From assembly GCA_947184155.2 (NCBI GenBank), contig CAMXCT020000336.1, positions 62,001-126,000 on the forward strand: a stretch of DNA of 64,000 bases. Direction: 5' to 3'. The notes under the pieces were generated by a model that saw only the letters and a list, made by a program, of their open reading frames with translations, searched no databases and had not been told where the DNA came from. Of this stretch, positions 63,119 to 64,000 are shown piece after piece. The DNA comes from Cladocopium goreaui (lineage: Eukaryota > Sar > Dinophyceae > Suessiales > Symbiodiniaceae). Position 1 is the first letter of the stretch; each line of letters opens with the position of its first letter. Position numbers and translations under genes: made by a program.

Positions 63119-64000
63119 GGGTACAAAAAGCTTATTTAGTGGGAATTGCCGTCATTTGCTGATTTTTGCACCTGCTTCAGCTTGGTCATTACTCCACATA
63201 ACATGTCTGTCTCCATCCTCTTTGTCTGCACTGCTACACATGTGCCGTGACGCAGGGTACAAAAAGCTTATCCAGTGGGAATTGCCGTTTCATTTGCTGA
63301 TTTTTGCACGTGCTTCAGCTTGGTCATTACTCCACATAACATGTCTGTCTCCATCCTCTTTGTCTGCACTGCTACACATGTGCCGTGACGCAGGGTACAA
63401 AAAGCTTATTTAGTGGGAATTGCCACGTCATTTGCTGATTTTTGCACGTGCTTCAGCTTGGTCATTACTCCACATAACATGTCTGTCTCCATCCTCTTTG
63501 TCTGCACTGCTACACATGTGCCGTGACGCAGGGTACAAAAAGCTATCCTCTTTGTCTGCACTGCTACACATGTGCCGTGACGCAGGGTACAAAAAGCTTA
63601 TTTAGTGGGAATTGCCTTTTCATTTGCTGATTTTTGCACGTGCTTCAGCTTGGTCATTACTCCACATAACATGTCTGTCTCCATCCTCTTTGTCTGCACT
63701 GCTACACATGTGCCGTGACGCAGGGTACAAAAAGCTTATCCAGTGGGAATTGCCGTTTCATTTGCTGATTTTTGCACGTGCTTCAGCCTGGTCATTACTC
63801 CACATAACATGTCTGTCTCCATCCTCTTTGTCTGCACTGCTACACACTGGCTACACATGTGCCGTGACGCAGGGTACAAAAAGCTATCCTCTTTGTCTGC
63901 ACTGCTACACATGTGCCGTGACGCAGGGTACAAAGAGCTTATCCAGTGGGAATTGCCGTTTCATTTGCTGATTTTTGCACGTGCTTCAGCTTGGTCATTA
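63119..64000 (+). repeat. 138-bp tandem array, continuing past the window
   Basis: GGGTACAAAAAGCTTA starts recur at 63119, 63255, 63393, 63531, 63585, 63723, 63872 and 63926. Full units are 138 bases (46 codons; first 136, one 149 with an 11-base insertion). Two short units are 54 bases (18 codons) and lack the segment from TTATTTAGTGGG through CTGTCTCC. The plus frame reads LLIFARASAWSLLHITCLSP SSLSALLHMCRDAGYKK. Whether it is coding is unknown. Confidence 0.95.

Noticed and set aside
1-64000. tRNA, rRNA or snRNA genes
   Set aside because: No recognisable A/B-box pair with a cloverleaf and no rRNA-like conserved stretch was noticed by eye; a covariance-model scan was not possible.

Overview
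The window is nuclear DNA from a eukaryote with a large, repeat-dominated, AT-leaning genome. A dinoflagellate of the Symbiodiniaceae/Suessiales kind is the best guess (inference, about 0.7). Coding sequence occurs as isolated islands of roughly 40-350 bases with a higher third-position GC, bounded by AG acceptors and GT or occasional GC donors. Introns and spacers are full of small inverted-repeat elements, microsatellites and minisatellites. A MPED/MPDR-type tandem reading frame and a repeated degraded gene family resemble material I recall from dinoflagellate predicted proteomes. No bacterial operon, CRISPR array, rRNA or tRNA was seen. Nearly all long open frames are microsatellite translations; the real coding evidence is in short exons, which I reconstructed by splice signal and phase.

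Layout. 0.06-1.4 kb: TATG microsatellite. 1.5-13.3 kb: scattered exon islands on both strands among small inverted-repeat elements. 13.9-16.05 kb: G-rich tract, 45-bp tandem repeat and a GATA/GACA array. 17-19.1 kb: exon islands and a composite repeat that recurs at 55 kb. 19.7-22.9 kb: three abutting tandem arrays (16-bp unit, 72-bp unit, purine-rich). 23.4-33.2 kb: many exon islands on both strands. 33.7-36.4 kb: AT-rich DNA and the first half of a GATTAGATN array. 36,371-43,500: a 7.13-kb nearly palindromic element inserted in that array; each arm carries a degraded copy of the same gene. 43.5-44.25 kb: second half of the array. 44.7-49 kb: exon islands, including one 71-bp intron that is an inverted-repeat element. 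50.4-60.7 kb: minus-strand gene for a Bax-inhibitor-1/Lifeguard (TMBIM) membrane protein, five exons assigned, with exon islands on both strands inside its 6.6-kb intron and a 670-bp foldback element inside its last intron. 61.9-62.2 kb: plus-strand gene whose 121-bp intron is again one inverted-repeat element. 63.1-64 kb: 138-bp tandem array running off the window.

The strongest biology is (1) introner-like introns, whole inverted-repeat elements whose ends supply GT and AG and leave the frame intact; (2) the palindromic gene-carrying element with a phase-preserving insertion into a 9-bp-period microsatellite; (3) the TMBIM gene with one GC-AG intron. Most other exon islands cannot be assigned a function from sequence alone.
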